60,842 nucleotides of DNA from Paraphysomonas bandaiensis. Its lineage: Eukaryota; Chrysophyceae. Of this stretch, positions 12,380 through 23,487 are shown piece after piece. Where the stretch lies: assembly GCA_965644295.1 (NCBI GenBank), contig CBFFRP010000193.1, positions 1-60,842 of the forward strand, given 5' to 3'. How positions within the stretch are numbered: position 1 is the first letter of the stretch; each line of letters starts with the position of its first letter. A program made the translations under genes and the position numbers. Under the pieces are notes generated by a model. The model had not been told where the DNA came from, ran no database searches, and saw nothing but the letters and a program-made list of their open reading frames with translations.

Positions 12380-12841
12380 ATCCCGCACCCTTGTTTTTAC
12401 ACAAAGGCCGCACAGCAAGTGCGCCCATCGAGTGATCCAATCAGCAGAGTGCATCATAGCATAGTGCATCATATCACATGCATCGAGTATATGTATATAG
12501 TAATATGACGAGGCAGCCATATGCAGCAGATACACGTTAATGAGTGCTTGAATGATAGGTGATAACATGTTGCTACCATCTTATTTCATGAAACTGTGAG
12601 ATGAGATATGCAGTTACTGGACGAGGTTTATAAGGCTGTATGGAGAGGAACTGTGAAGGGCTGTATATTATGGTATGAAGTGATATGATATGGATATCAA
12701 TGATTGAATTCCAGGTGGGAGCATCATGCTCCCATCATCCTATTTAAAGTGTCAGGTATGCAGAGAGATGAGAAGTGGTACATTTGAAGGAATAGAAGGC
12801 TGTATATCATGCATGCACTATGTTGTGTGATGGTATATGAG

Positions 12842-13235
12842 ATGCTGAATGTTGTCATGGTTTATTATGCTGTTGTAGGCGCAATGACGTTTATACTTAC
12901 CGGTGCAAGAGGGATGCCTAAGCGACACAAGCGCCCGGCTGCCCCTGTACCATCTTGCAGTGAATATGTGTCATGTTGTGTAAGGGTATGCAGTATGGCT
13001 GTATGTGATAAGAATTCTGAACGGTGTGGAATAATAAAATGCTGAAGGCTGTGATGGTTTATTATGCTGTTGTAGGCGCAATGACGTTTATACTTACCGG
13101 TGCAAGAGGGATGCCTAAGCGACACAAGCGCCCGGCTGCCCCTGTTCCATCTTGCAGTGAATATGTGTCATGTTGTGTAAGGGTATGCAGTATGGCTGTA
13201 TGTGATAAGAATTCTGAACGGTGTGGAATAATAAA
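12842..13235. repeat. Two tandem copies of a 197-bp unit
   Basis: Units begin at 12842 and 13039 (each starting ATGCTGAA) and are nearly identical. Each contains a GC-rich, exon-like stretch of about 60-70 bp that, read on the minus strand, ends in a consensus donor (CACCG then GTAAGTAT) and starts after a CTGCAAG acceptor-like site. The first 45 bp of the unit are shared with the 184-bp array that follows. Confidence 0.85.
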
Positions 13236-13787
13236 ATGCTGAACGCTGTGATGGTTGATTATACTGTTGTATGCTCTGTAAATAATGATACGATGTATTC
13301 CAATTACTAATGAATCATTAATTATAAGGGTACAGTATAAAAAGTTGATGGAGTGGTTATAAATGAATACATATAGGCATTCTACAGATTACTAACATCA
13401 GACTGTGTCGAATAATAAAATGCTGCACGCTGTAATGGTTGATTATACTGTTGTATGCTCTGTAAATAATGATACGATGTATTCCAATTACTAATGAATC
13501 ATTAATTATAAGGGTACATTATAAAAAGTTGATGGAGTGGTTATAAATGAATACATATAGGCATTCTACAGATTACTAACATCAGACTGTGTCGAATAAT
13601 AAAATGCTGAACGCTGTAATGGTTGATTATACTGTTGTATGCTCTGTAAATAATGATACGATGTATTCCAATTACTAATGAATCATTAATTATAAGGGTA
13701 CATTATAAAAAGTTGATGGAGTGGTTATAAATGAATACATATATTGGCATTCTACAGATTACTAACATCAGACTGAAGTTTCCTTTT
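13236..13787. repeat. Three tandem copies of a 184-bp unit
   Basis: Units begin at 13236, 13420 and 13604 with an exact period of 184 bp and only a few substitutions. The end of the last copy encodes, on the minus strand, the final residues and stop of the recombinase gene (stop at 13752-13754). The gene's 3' terminus therefore belongs to the repeat unit and may have been duplicated with it. Confidence 0.9.
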
Positions 13788-16062
13788 CTTTGTCCTTGGA
13801 ATAATGTTACCATCACTGTCCCTTCGTGCACTCATTGCATCATATATACTGTTTATGTATTTCTTAGAGGCTTTTTTTTTGGGGTGAAACTTGTCGTAAT
13901 TTTCCTGACCAAATAAATCAACAATAACACGCAATTCAACCTTTTCAGCTATGCATTTTAAATTACTCTTCCATTCTCTGTACGAAGTAGACTGACTTGC
14001 CATACAGGGTTTCGGCTCATCAAGAAAACGTTTCTCGTCATCGTACAATAGGCCGAGTCCTTTAGTCAATACTCGATTTAGTTTTTTCTGTTTGTTGACG
14101 TTGTCTACCATAGGGTATCTCTTTCCTACAATTTCATGTAATTCATAATCAAAATAGTCAATAATAACTGTTGATAAGCATAATTTTTCGAGAGTTTTAT
14201 ATTGAATGAAGGATATATGGGGCATGCGCTGCATGTTAACTCTCATGTATTGAAAAACATTTGTCGTAGTAGTGGATGGACCTTTGGAAGGTCCTTCAGT
14301 AATCGGAGGCAAGACTGTAGGCGATGTAGGTATCCGTGATACAGTCTCTGAAGTTGGTATAGTGGTATCCGTTGGAATATTTTTCAAGCCTTCTAGAATA
14401 TCAGCCACAGCAGTGTCTAATTTCTTGTGCAGATCAGCTATTGCAATAGTTTGGGTGTCACACTTTCTATGAAGCTGTTGTATTTGGTCTCGAAGAATGC
14501 GATTCTCCTGGTAAATTTCGTCTACATTTCTTGTGTCTACAAAATTAAGGCGAAGCCATTCCTCCTCAATCGCAGCACTCCATTGCATTATGTCATTCCA
14601 AGTGAAATGGTGGCGCATCATGTTGTGCTTGAATTTACAAACCACTGCATGTTGTGCCGTGTATTTAGAAACAAATGATGGTAACCTCATAAGGAATGTA
14701 GCAAACACAGAGAGTTTAAATTGAAATAGACAGCCATCAACCCCAAATTCTGGGTAAGTGAGTGGATAACATGTTTCGATTAACGCCATCACTTGTTCTC
14801 GGTTTCCATTGTTGATAAATACACACTCGGGTGGATATATCTTATTCCTGGGATTAGAGTAGCCACTTAAAATTTTTCCACCCACAGCAATAGTGACATC
14901 TAGTCCCATGATATACTCAAAAATGCTGCACTCTCCGGAGAAGTCCCATCCTCCACGCATAATCGCATGGAAGATGCCGCCTGACTGACTACTGGCTATG
15001 TCAGTTGCAGCCCCGACTCTAAGACCCTTGCCTGTTGTTTCCTTTGTAACTCCAGGTACCTTCCCGATCATTTGTTTTAGTAGCTTAGAAACAAATTGAC
15101 TAGCGCTTGATGTAGTCAATGCTAGATCTGGAAAGACGAAGTCACCGTTGAGATCTGCTGCAGTACAGGACATCCAGTACATTGAATAAGCGAAGAAAAC
15201 ACAAGTCTCTAGACAAGAGTAGTCGGGAAAAAAGTTCATTGTTTTGATAGAAGCCACCTTCAATTCTGTCCAATCAAACGTTAAGTATCCATCGCAGTGC
15301 CACATTGCATTATTATACGAAGCAAACATTGCTTCAGACACCCGACCAACAGCAGCAAACGTGAAAACCAAATAGAGATTGTACAATGAATACTTCTTCA
15401 CTTCTAAATAAAGTTTATTAGCATACAGTAAATCATAGATATGTGAAGTATGTCCACTTACCGGAGAAATCAGATGCCCGATGTATAATGTATTCACCTA
15501 TGCGCTTCATTAGTTCTTTCCCCACTGGACTTGTTTTCTCTGATATACGCACTCCTTGTGCGATACACCGCTTGATAATATGCTTTGATACTGCCGCTCT
15601 CACATCTTTGTACCACAGCTCATTGGAGCTGCTTAATAACTCATTTCTTTTAAATCGCTTCGTCAGCGCAGTCTTCGTGTCTGACAAATACTGCCAAGCA
15701 GTACCTAGGGTCAAAGGCTTCTTCGTTGTTCCATGGACGGCGTGATCGATCAAAAAGCCACCGAAACATTGAAATAGTTCTACATTTATATCACTGTCTA
15801 TGAGTTCCTTATACCTCTTCTTCCCGTCGAACCGCATCTCCAAGTACTTCGCAAACTGAGCTAACGCAGAGGAGTTACGATTTTTGGTTTCCCCATCACC
15901 GACTTTTCTAATGCCCCCTGTGGTAGTTGATTCCGTGGTAGTTGATTCCGTGGTAGTTGATTCCGTGGTAGTTGATTCCGTGGTAGTTGATTCCGTGGTA
16001 GTTGATTCCATGCTACTATGATATGTTCTCGCTGTTATTATGTTCTGTATGTATGATACCAT
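13752..16062 (-). CDS. Tyrosine recombinase-like protein of a mobile element
   Basis: Two exons, 15462-16062 and 13752-15403, GT-AG, 2253 nt, 750 aa. After an N-terminal (ESTTT)n low-complexity stretch comes an all-helical core and then a phage-integrase-like catalytic domain. The likely catalytic set is R221 (VGRVSEA), K249 (WTELKVAS), R329 in GLRVGAATD (where HxxR is usual, here Gly replaces His), W353 (MRGGWDF) and the nucleophile Y364 (SIFEYIMG). A coiled coil follows (about 480-540), then a Ser/Thr/Pro linker and a Lys-rich C-terminal domain that I do not recognise. Known Crypton proteins pair a tyrosine recombinase with a GCR1_C-like domain; I could not see that signature. An alternative start is the Met at 16011. 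Confidence 0.7.
15905..16012. repeat. 15-bp coding minisatellite
   Basis: About six copies of a 15-bp unit (gtagttgattccgtg) that read on the minus strand as the pentapeptide ESTTT repeated near the recombinase N-terminus. Such tracts vary in copy number and are probably a flexible, non-catalytic spacer. Confidence 0.9.
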
Positions 16063-16517
16063 GCTGTGATGAGAGAGCTCCTCCTTCAACACCCACCTCC
16101 CTGGATCTATTACTCACCAGCAACACCATACATACCACTGGTCACTCATCATCACCACTTATATAGTTCCACACCATTATGGTGCGGGCTTGAGTACGGT
16201 ACCTTCCACATTTTACAGAAAAATATACCCTAGGAAGTTAAAAATCACCAATTTTAGGAGCAAATTTCGAAACACACCAAATTACTGTAGCCAATACAGT
16301 GTACTTTCTCCCCACACCATTCTGGAACAATCTGATTGCACATTATAAAACATATCTTGAAGAGGCACATTGGCTAGATTGGTGAAAAAATTCCTGCAAA
16401 ATTTCTGTTTTCTTGGTCAGAATTGATTCCATCGCTAGAAGTATGACATACAGGCTCACACAACAACGACTTTCATAATATTCATATCACACTACATACC
16501 GACAGCCAACTATAATA

Positions 16518-16883
16518 ATGGGGGACGTTGCCAAAGGAGCAAAGATTTTTAAGACCAAGTGTGCTCAATGTACTAGTATCACGTGGTTAGAGTTTGCTGT
16601 CTAATTTTCACTGTCCACAGGTCACGTTGTTGAAGAGGGAGCTCCCCATAAGCAGGGCCCTAATCTGCACGGTCTTTTCGGAAGAAAAACCGGCCAGGCT
16701 CCTGGATTCTCCTACTCTGCAGCGAACGTCAATAAAGGCATTACCTGGAGCGAGGAGACATTATTTGACTACCTCTTGGCACCCAAGAAATACATTCCTG
16801 GAACCAAGATGGTGTTCGCTGGTATTAAGAAGCCTGAGGAGCGAAAGGACCTTATCGCGTACCTTAAAGAGGCCACGGCTTAA
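16518..16883 (+). CDS. CYC: Cytochrome c
   Basis: Soluble mitochondrial intermembrane electron carrier between complexes III and IV. Two exons, 16518-16569 and 16621-16883, 315 nt, 104 aa, the usual family length. The intron falls inside the second cysteine codon of the haem-attachment motif C15-A-Q-C18-H19; joining the exons recreates CAQCH exactly. Other signatures: [21 protein letters not shown] with axial ligand Met81, and the C-terminal helix [10 protein letters not shown]. Both haem-linking cysteines are present, unlike the single-Cys form of euglenozoans. The intron is 51 nt. Ordinary nuclear gene with no sign of transfer. Confidence 0.97.
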
Positions 16884-17453
16884 TTGATGTTACGCAGTCT
16901 ATTGTGTATTGCAAACCGTTAGTAATAGAGGATGCGATCTGCATTATTTATCCTCCCTATCAGATATGGTGGTTGTAAATCAATTAAGATGTGTACTGTA
17001 TTGTCCGTTTCTTGCTGTTATATATATTTAAGGCTAGCGTCTTTTCTTCAAGAACTGCGTTTCTTAAAGTGGTGAGCTATTCAACCTGACACTTTAGACA
17101 TCTGGGTGCAGGTTGATTGCAAGTTGTAGTCATCGTCTCCGCTACAGATGCATATCACTTGATGTGTGATGTTAATGAACTTATCACTTGTAGTTTTAGT
17201 AATATTGCTTTGAAATTGGACACTTACAAACTTGTAGTCATCAGTACTATGCTCTATGCTGTACATATCCTCAGTCCTCAGCATCTCAGCATGCGCTCTT
17301 TAAGAAGATGAAGCCAATAGGTGCAGAGAGTTGTACAGGTTATGTAAATTGGTCTCTCTGAAATGAAGTATTAGTTGAGCAGCCTATGGTGGCATCTAGT
17401 GTATAGCTAGTAGAGTACGTAGATTTGTAGTAATAATTTTCAGTCTACATTAT
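16884..17453. other. 3' spacer of cytochrome c
   Basis: AT-rich, with TATATATATTTA near 17020. No gene recognised. Confidence 0.4.
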
Positions 17454-18800
17454 TTAATTGTTACGGAACACATTCACGTTGTCCCTTATATTGTCTGACA
17501 CACATATCAAACGCTCTATATAAGATGAAAAAAAGTCATTCTTTTTTTGATTTATTGATATCTTTTGTGTGTATTCTTCATTCGTTGTTGTCTTTTTTTC
17601 TTCTTTTTCTTCATGCCATTTCTTACCATTGTTTTTTATGACTTCGTTATCGTCCTCATCAGGGATAGGGAACAATATATTGCAATACTATTGTTAGGTA
17701 GCGTTCCATCAATAGTATTGATGGATTTTTTAAACCGGCCCTACAATACTATTGCAATATATTGCAATATATTGTACAATATATTGCAATATATTAGTAT
17801 GACTAATCAGTAAGTAAACACATCCGTAGTTTTCATTTTTAGTACTTGCCATATTTTATAAGGTCTAAGGTCACTTGATAATCAAACCCACTACTCTTAA
17901 CTAATTAAAAGTTTCCTCATACTCATCCTCTGAGCCATCATCGGTGACATCATCATCACCATATTCATTCAATATTGATTGAAATATGCTTGCATCCGGC
18001 CACAACTGTCGGTTAGCTTTCAGAAACAACAGCATATTAAGTGTAGTAGGATGCATACGTTTGCGCAACACTGATATAATCAGTTTTGCTGCGCTGAACA
18101 GGCGTTCACACGTATTGGAAGTACATACTACATGACTCGTGCACCTGTACTTAGATATTTCAACTTTTCGCTTCTTAAGTTTTTGAGCTGATTGAAGAAT
18201 TTTTTCCGCATAGCCAACTTCAGCTTCATCATCCTCTGTATTGTTGCAATAATCACTGTCTGAACGGAGATATATTCTAACAGCATCTTTCTCAGATCTT
18301 GTCAAGTCCAATTCTTCAGTTGTCTCTTCTTGTCACTATAGGATATATATACTATATTAAGAGAAGTACTGTACATACATGTGGAGAGGTGTAGAGTGCT
18401 GTTTGAGCTGGCGATACATAAAAAATAGAAAATAACATCAAAAATAGGCTTTTTTTCTTATTTTCCGGATATTTGTATACAGAGGCGTATATTTTGCACC
18501 ATACAGTTGAGGATCTTCTCTTATATGACTATCATAATATTGATTGCAATATATTGCAATAGTATTGTGAGCTCTATTAACAGAAACACTATTGATGGAA
18601 TATTTGACCAGTCCACCAATCAATATATTTTACAATATATTGCAATATATTGTACAATATATTGCAATACAATATATTGTTCCCTATCCCTGGTCCTCAT
18701 CATCAGCGCTTGACTCCCCTGACTGCTTGAAAACTTTTTTCAGATTTCCATTCCTGAAGCCTGCTCTTAAAGGATTATGCAATGTTATACAGCACTTCAT
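17454..18800 (-). pseudogene. Open frame interrupted by a hAT insertion
   Basis: Minus-strand sequence flanking the hAT element reads as one open frame once the element and one copy of its 8-bp duplication are ignored: 18701-18800, the duplication, then 17454-17651, 306 nt. The hypothetical product is small, basic and acidic-patched (QSGESSADDED on one side, NGKKWHEEKEEKK on the other). The acidic run is split exactly by the element. I recognise no family, and it may be an internal exon of a larger gene, since acceptor-like sites lie upstream. Confidence 0.4.
17660..18692 (-). mobile_element. hAT deletion derivative with intact ends and 8-bp TSD
   Basis: 1033-bp element with terminal inverted repeats CAGGGATAGGGAACAATATA at 17660 and its complement ending at 18692. 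It is flanked by a perfect 8-bp duplication, GTCCTCAT, at 17652-17659 and 18693-18700, the hallmark size for hAT transposons. Inside, 17901-18311 (-) encodes only the C-terminal transposase part, including the hAT dimerisation block (CERLFSAAKLI ... LLFLKANRQLWPD). The catalytic core is missing, so the element is non-autonomous. Subterminal regions are packed with ATATTGCAATATATTG-like palindromes, plausible transposase-binding sites. Related relics lie at 11200, 36630 and probably 49160. Confidence 0.93.
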
Positions 18801-20000
18801 GGTTTTCAGTGCAGTACTATGCTATGATGCACCTATTTTCTCATTGTTGCCCAAACTACTTGTAAAGATACACTGGGTATGATATATATTAGTTTCTTGT
18901 AGCTTTCTGGTGCTTGATGCATACATATTTCTCGTATTGAATTAACGTAACACTGATGACGTTACCGAAGATGACTCAAAGGTTTAGTACAAGGGAAGTT
19001 TTAATTATCTACGCAGTCATGATAACCACAGCTGCTACATGCATAGTACTCACTCATGTTAAGCTTAAGCAATCAGCTCTATATTTTTGAGACTAAGACT
19101 GCTTTACGCTGAATACACTGAGATATATTGGTTAATATACGACGGATGTAATAGTACTCGTGACATTAACAAAAGCAATAATTTAAAAGTTACATAATCA
19201 TATATACAATATACTATATTCTCCACTACATACAAATCATCAATTCACTTCATACATGAATCGAGTAATCAATTACACCTAGTTACACCTATTAACAGGA
19301 ACCAGGACTTTCCGTCATGATAGGGCAACGTGTGTTTTACCAACTGAAACTTCCCCTCAGTGCTTTAAATTGTAGAATCATGATTCCACGTCCTCGCAAT
19401 ATCATTTGCAAATATTACCACAAGCTCGGGATCATATCCTGAAACATGTCAAACTGTCAGTCATACTTCTCGTACTTTGGTTTAACACTGTCGTCGATTT
19501 CCACTCCGTATTAAGTCTACTTTCGAGAGTGCATTACACCTCACATGTGGTCCACACGACGTAAGTTGCTTTCCTAAAGATACATTCTTGTAATATACAT
19601 CCAGTCACGTTGCTGTATTTTCGACCATAAATTCAGCCATTTCTGAGAGTGTTTCTGTGAAATAATTTACCGAGTTGTCAGATGGTATGGGCGGTAGCCG
19701 CATGAATCTGAGGTTGAAAACCATAGCAGTGTAAAATATAGTGTACCTACCATCTCCTCGACTGCAGTGCAGCACTGTGTTTTTGTTTGAGACTGTATTC
19801 TACGTGCAATACTGGAATACTGCACTCCACATACATCCATTCGCAACCACAATTGGGAGGAGCTATATGCGAGTAGTCCATCATGCACACGTATACACAC
19901 ACATACATACAACATACACACCCACATACATATACATGCACCTACATCCAAGCATATAACACAACTCTCCCCTATACATTCATGCTCATAGAGTTATAAA
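18801..20000. other. Noncoding, low-complexity tract
   Basis: No gene recognised. Around 19889-19950 lies a CA/TA-rich simple-sequence tract (acacacatacatacaacat type). The rest is unique AT-rich DNA, including the promoter side of the L7/L12 gene. Confidence 0.5.
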
Positions 20001-20040
20001 TATAGTGGTTACCTTAGTTAAATATTGCGCAAAGGAAACC

Positions 20041-20796
20041 ATGGTTTCCATTATGAACAGAGCAGCGAAGTCTGCATTTTTTGGATCAACATCTGCGAGA
20101 CGTTTCCACGAGAGAATTATTCACTCTTTTGTGCATAGACAGCGCCCTGCCTCCACAGTATTCGCTAGACATATATCTGAAAGATCCTTTCTTGAAGAAA
20201 CTTTGCGAGAGCAAGGAGTAAAATTGGAACCAGCACCAGAGGAACCACTCGTAGTTGTCGAGGAAGGGATGGTCGATCGTCCCACTCCACGTGTGCAGAA
20301 ACTTGCTGATGAAATTCTTGATTTGAATCTTCTAGAAGTTAATATGCTTTTCAAGTTACTCCAGGTATTGTTGTAGATTTTAAATTTATGCAAGCCTAAT
20401 GTTTTTTCATTGTAGAAAATTTTGGGGATATCAGATGAGATGCTCGTCGGTGGAGGCGGCGGCGGCGATGGCGGAGGATCTGGTACAGGAGGTGCGGACG
20501 CACCTGAAGCCGCGGCAGAAGCTGTCAAGGATACTTTTGATTTAAAGTTGAAAGGATTTGATGCAAAAGCAAAGATTAAAATTATCAAGGAAGTGCGTGG
20601 AATTACTGGCTTAGGGCTGAAAGAGGTAAGGCCAGAGTAAAGTATGTTCTGTGCGTTTATAATATGGGCTGCATCTCAGGCCAAGGAATTGGTTGAGAAA
20701 GCCCCTGTCGTGATTAAAGACACTTTGACTAAGGAAGATGCAGAGAAGTTACAAAAGGTTCTTGTTGATGCTGGAGCTGATATTGAGCTTGTTTGA
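20041..20796 (+). CDS. MRPL12: Mitochondrial ribosomal protein L7/L12
   Basis: Large-subunit stalk protein that recruits translation GTPases to the ribosome. Three exons, 20041-20364, 20416-20625 and 20680-20796, all GT-AG and all phase 0, 651 nt, 216 aa. The first about 60 residues are Arg/Ser/Ala/His-rich with few acids, a mitochondrial presequence. Next come the N-terminal dimerisation helices ([20 protein letters not shown]), a Gly/Ala hinge and the conserved C-terminal domain ([37 protein letters not shown]). The hinge is unusually Gly-rich (six glycines in a row). AATAAA near 20851 could be the polyadenylation signal. An upstream in-frame Met exists, but the ATG at 20041 gives the best presequence. 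Confidence 0.95.
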
Positions 20797-21265
20797 TTCA
20801 CCTATGACAACTCACCAACCATGTGACAACGTGCCTCTCGTTCAAGTAATAATAAAATCCTTACATCGCAAAGTTCCGTTCATATACTAATCAAATTGTA
20901 ATATTGCCTAGCATTCCTTGGCTGTTTATATATAATCCTCCCACAAAAGTGTGTAGGAAGCTACTGGCAACATTTTTACTGAGATAGCTACTGAACTGTG
21001 GCAGTACAAGTGAATATAATATTAGTACACATGGTAACCGTAGAGTAGTAATCGGAGTAAGAATTGACAATGAGTTCCAACTACTACAAGTAGAATTTTC
21101 TTAGGCTGGAGTGGTAAACAGGACTGAGAAGTCGATGTCGCTTGACTAGTCTTCATCTAACAACTTATCTAGTGTCAATTCTTGACGCCTACTACTAATA
21201 ATAAGACTTTCACAATATACCTGAGATAATGCCTGGTTAAATTGAAAGAACAGAAACTCTATCGA
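20797..21265. other. Noncoding spacer with repeat tail
   Basis: Bases about 21180-21215 (GACGCCTACTACTAATAATA) match the tail of the dispersed repeats at 24940, 26070 and 26330. No gene. Confidence 0.45.
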
Positions 21266-21505
21266 TCATGTAGAGAGAAGAGAGTCTAGCGCATCCAGAA
21301 GCCAATCATCAGTATCTGCCAGAAAAATACATATAAGGAAGTCAAAGAAGTAGTGAGTGAGAAAAAATACCTGCATCAGCACCATCCTTGAAGCGATACA
21401 GGATGTCGTCGATACCCTTGAGGTCTTTGAGAAGTACTTTTGGCGAAAGATATGCCTTCCAATGATGATCAAGGGTGTCAAGGTTTGACGTAATATGAGA
21501 AGTAT
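21266..21505 (-). CDS. C-terminal exons of an unidentified small protein
   Basis: Two exon-like blocks join at a good GT-AG intron (exon ends 21371, next starts 21315). Together they read as an acidic helical C-terminus with HHWKAYLSPKVLLKDLKG, then DDILYRFKDGADADTDDWLL and a stop at 21266-21268. The open frame continues upstream to about 21505 without an ATG, so upstream exons are missing from this model. No family recognised. It may be a genuine small gene or a fragment. Confidence 0.35.
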   Translation of the reverse strand: MLLILRQTLTPLIIIGRHIFRQKYFSKTSRVSTTSCIASRMVLMQVFFLTHYFFDFLICIFLADTDDWLLDALDSLLST

Positions 21506-21519
21506 TAACTTAACAACAG

Positions 21520-23480
21520 AAGGTAACTTATACTCAATGCTGAGAATTATAAATTATAATCAATATCTCTTATCATTCATCAATATCATGTTGTCTCCAC
21601 TACCACTCATTTCTCGTACGACGATCTTACATCGTCACTATATTCCGTTTTACCGCTATATGCTTATCGTCATTCATTCTCACAATACGATTAACAAGAC
21701 TACAACTGTATAATACAGTAATTTAAATACCTTATAACTACAGCTTTCAATTACTCTCATATAGCAGAACTCAACAAAGAGGAAGAGTCGTCTTCATCTA
21801 GAACGAAATGACAGTTGAGCAAGCTATGTTGGCAGCTAATGTATAGCAACCAGAGTGCATAGTTTAGTATCTGTTATTTGCAACACAATTAATGAGGACA
21901 ACATATAATAATTGGAATTTTAGTTGTCTACAACCTGCGGGAAAAGTAATGCCATTAGAAAAAGCTTTAGCTGATGTAACTGAATTAGAACCAGTAGAAG
22001 ATTGAAAGAAAGTGGACAGGAACCTGTACCTCAAAGGTGATAATCGGTTTAAGTGGATGCGTGAATGGTTGGCCCAAAAACGGCATATGTTATTATGTTA
22101 ATGTAAAAAAAGGGTTGAAATACTGTTAAGAATACCAAAGTATATATATTTCGAAGAAAGTAAACAGGCATTTCCGATGTACAATGAGTAAATAGACCAT
22201 TATAACTTTGCCATAGAGAAAACGGTTTTAGTTACCAGTAGTATATATTTAATAGTAAACGATAAAGTAGGGACTTTAATGTAAACGTGGTGTACCACAG
22301 CTACTTCGTTTTTTGAGAACTTAAACTTAAAATATATTAAAGTAAAGTATTATATATTGGCGATAATAGAAGTACAGTATTTCCTTGTATTTTTGATAAC
22401 AGTATATTGACGCAAACTTTAATGATTATGACTAGAGAAATTTTGATGTAGATTTTGTATAAATTTATCAGTAAAGTTATTTTGTTCAACTGTAGTTCTC
22501 ATTATTTTGTTAGAAGTAAAACTACAGGTGGAGATAACATAGGTAACAAGTAAGTTACGTTATACACACGTGAAAATGTTTCTTGTGTCTACGCCTGTAT
22601 ACGAGACATCGTTTTACCGTAGCATAGTTCCTTTGTTGATTTTTTAGCTTAACCCATCAGTTCCATTGTTGACCTATGGTACTACAGTACCTCTCGCTAC
22701 AACCGTAGTTTGCATTCAACGGATAAATATCACCGATAAGGCAATCCGTATATACAACAATCGCCATTAGTCATATTGAGCTGCTCTGTACTAACTAATG
22801 CCAGTGCCAAATCTTTTTTGTCTTTGACTATCAGCATTTATATTAGCACTTGAGCTGGTGGTTTTACGAGCTTGATTGAGGGTGCTCCAAGTTACAGAAA
22901 AGCCTCAACGATGCAAGATCATCCTTTAAGACCGACACCAGCCTAACAACTCCAATACGATCAATGATTGGATGCAAGACTACAGCTGTACTTAACAGAG
23001 TGGACTACCATAGAACATACCTCTGATAGATCTTCTCACCCACCAGCAGCACTCTGAGAGACCAACCGATTGCACTGTGGTGTCATGTATGCACACACAC
23101 ACACACACTCACACACGTCCTACAGTATACCGCCATATACTGCTGTATCTGCCTGTGGAGCAGTGGGGCGTAGCAGATACATCGTATCGGCGTCCTTTGT
23201 TATTTTTGTTCAAAGATGCCTCTAATATTGAGTGAACAATTATCTGTATTCCAGCCGTAGTTGTACTCCAGTAATATAGCGCAATTTTGCTTCAATATAT
23301 TTCCGAAAAATAAGATGCTGACTGCCAATTCGATATATATATACACACTGTGCATATCAACAGCTGCTTAAACACGTCAAGCCCCATCAAATACACCTTT
23401 GCCTATTCACTCAGTTTATCTCACTCAGTTTCCAATCTACGATAATGTCGGGTTAATTAACAGCAAGTAACATATAGCAG
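21520..23480. other. Long AT-rich noncoding stretch
   Basis: No gene recognised. Around 21950-22110 a short coding-like but stop-broken sequence could be a decayed element. A CA microsatellite lies at 23093-23106. Confidence 0.4.
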
Positions 23481-23487
23481 AGGAGTT

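Larger units (their letters stand above)
12359..16190 (-). mobile_element. Candidate tyrosine-recombinase transposable element
   Basis: A 3.8-kb interval bounded by perfect 10-bp inverted repeats: AGCCCGCACC at 12359-12368 and GGTGCGGGCT at 16181-16190. Each end also folds on itself: CCCGCACC-gca-GGTGCGGG on the left, and a similar imperfect hairpin at about 16170-16188 on the right. Inside are a spliced tyrosine-recombinase-like gene (-) and, downstream of it, two tandem arrays. No target duplication is obvious at the flanks. Cryptons and DIRS elements use tyrosine recombinases, but classical Cryptons lack terminal inverted repeats, so the class is uncertain. The boundaries are inferred from this single copy. 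Confidence 0.45.

Noticed and set aside
12892-13060. U1 snRNA gene suggested by ATACTTACC
   Set aside because: ATACTTACC is the complement of a consensus splice donor, and the following sequence lacks the U1 stem-loop I and II protein-binding loops and an Sm site.
20121-20588. Minus-strand frame with a poly-Pro run
   Set aside because: It is the antisense of the Gly-rich hinge of the L7/L12 gene.
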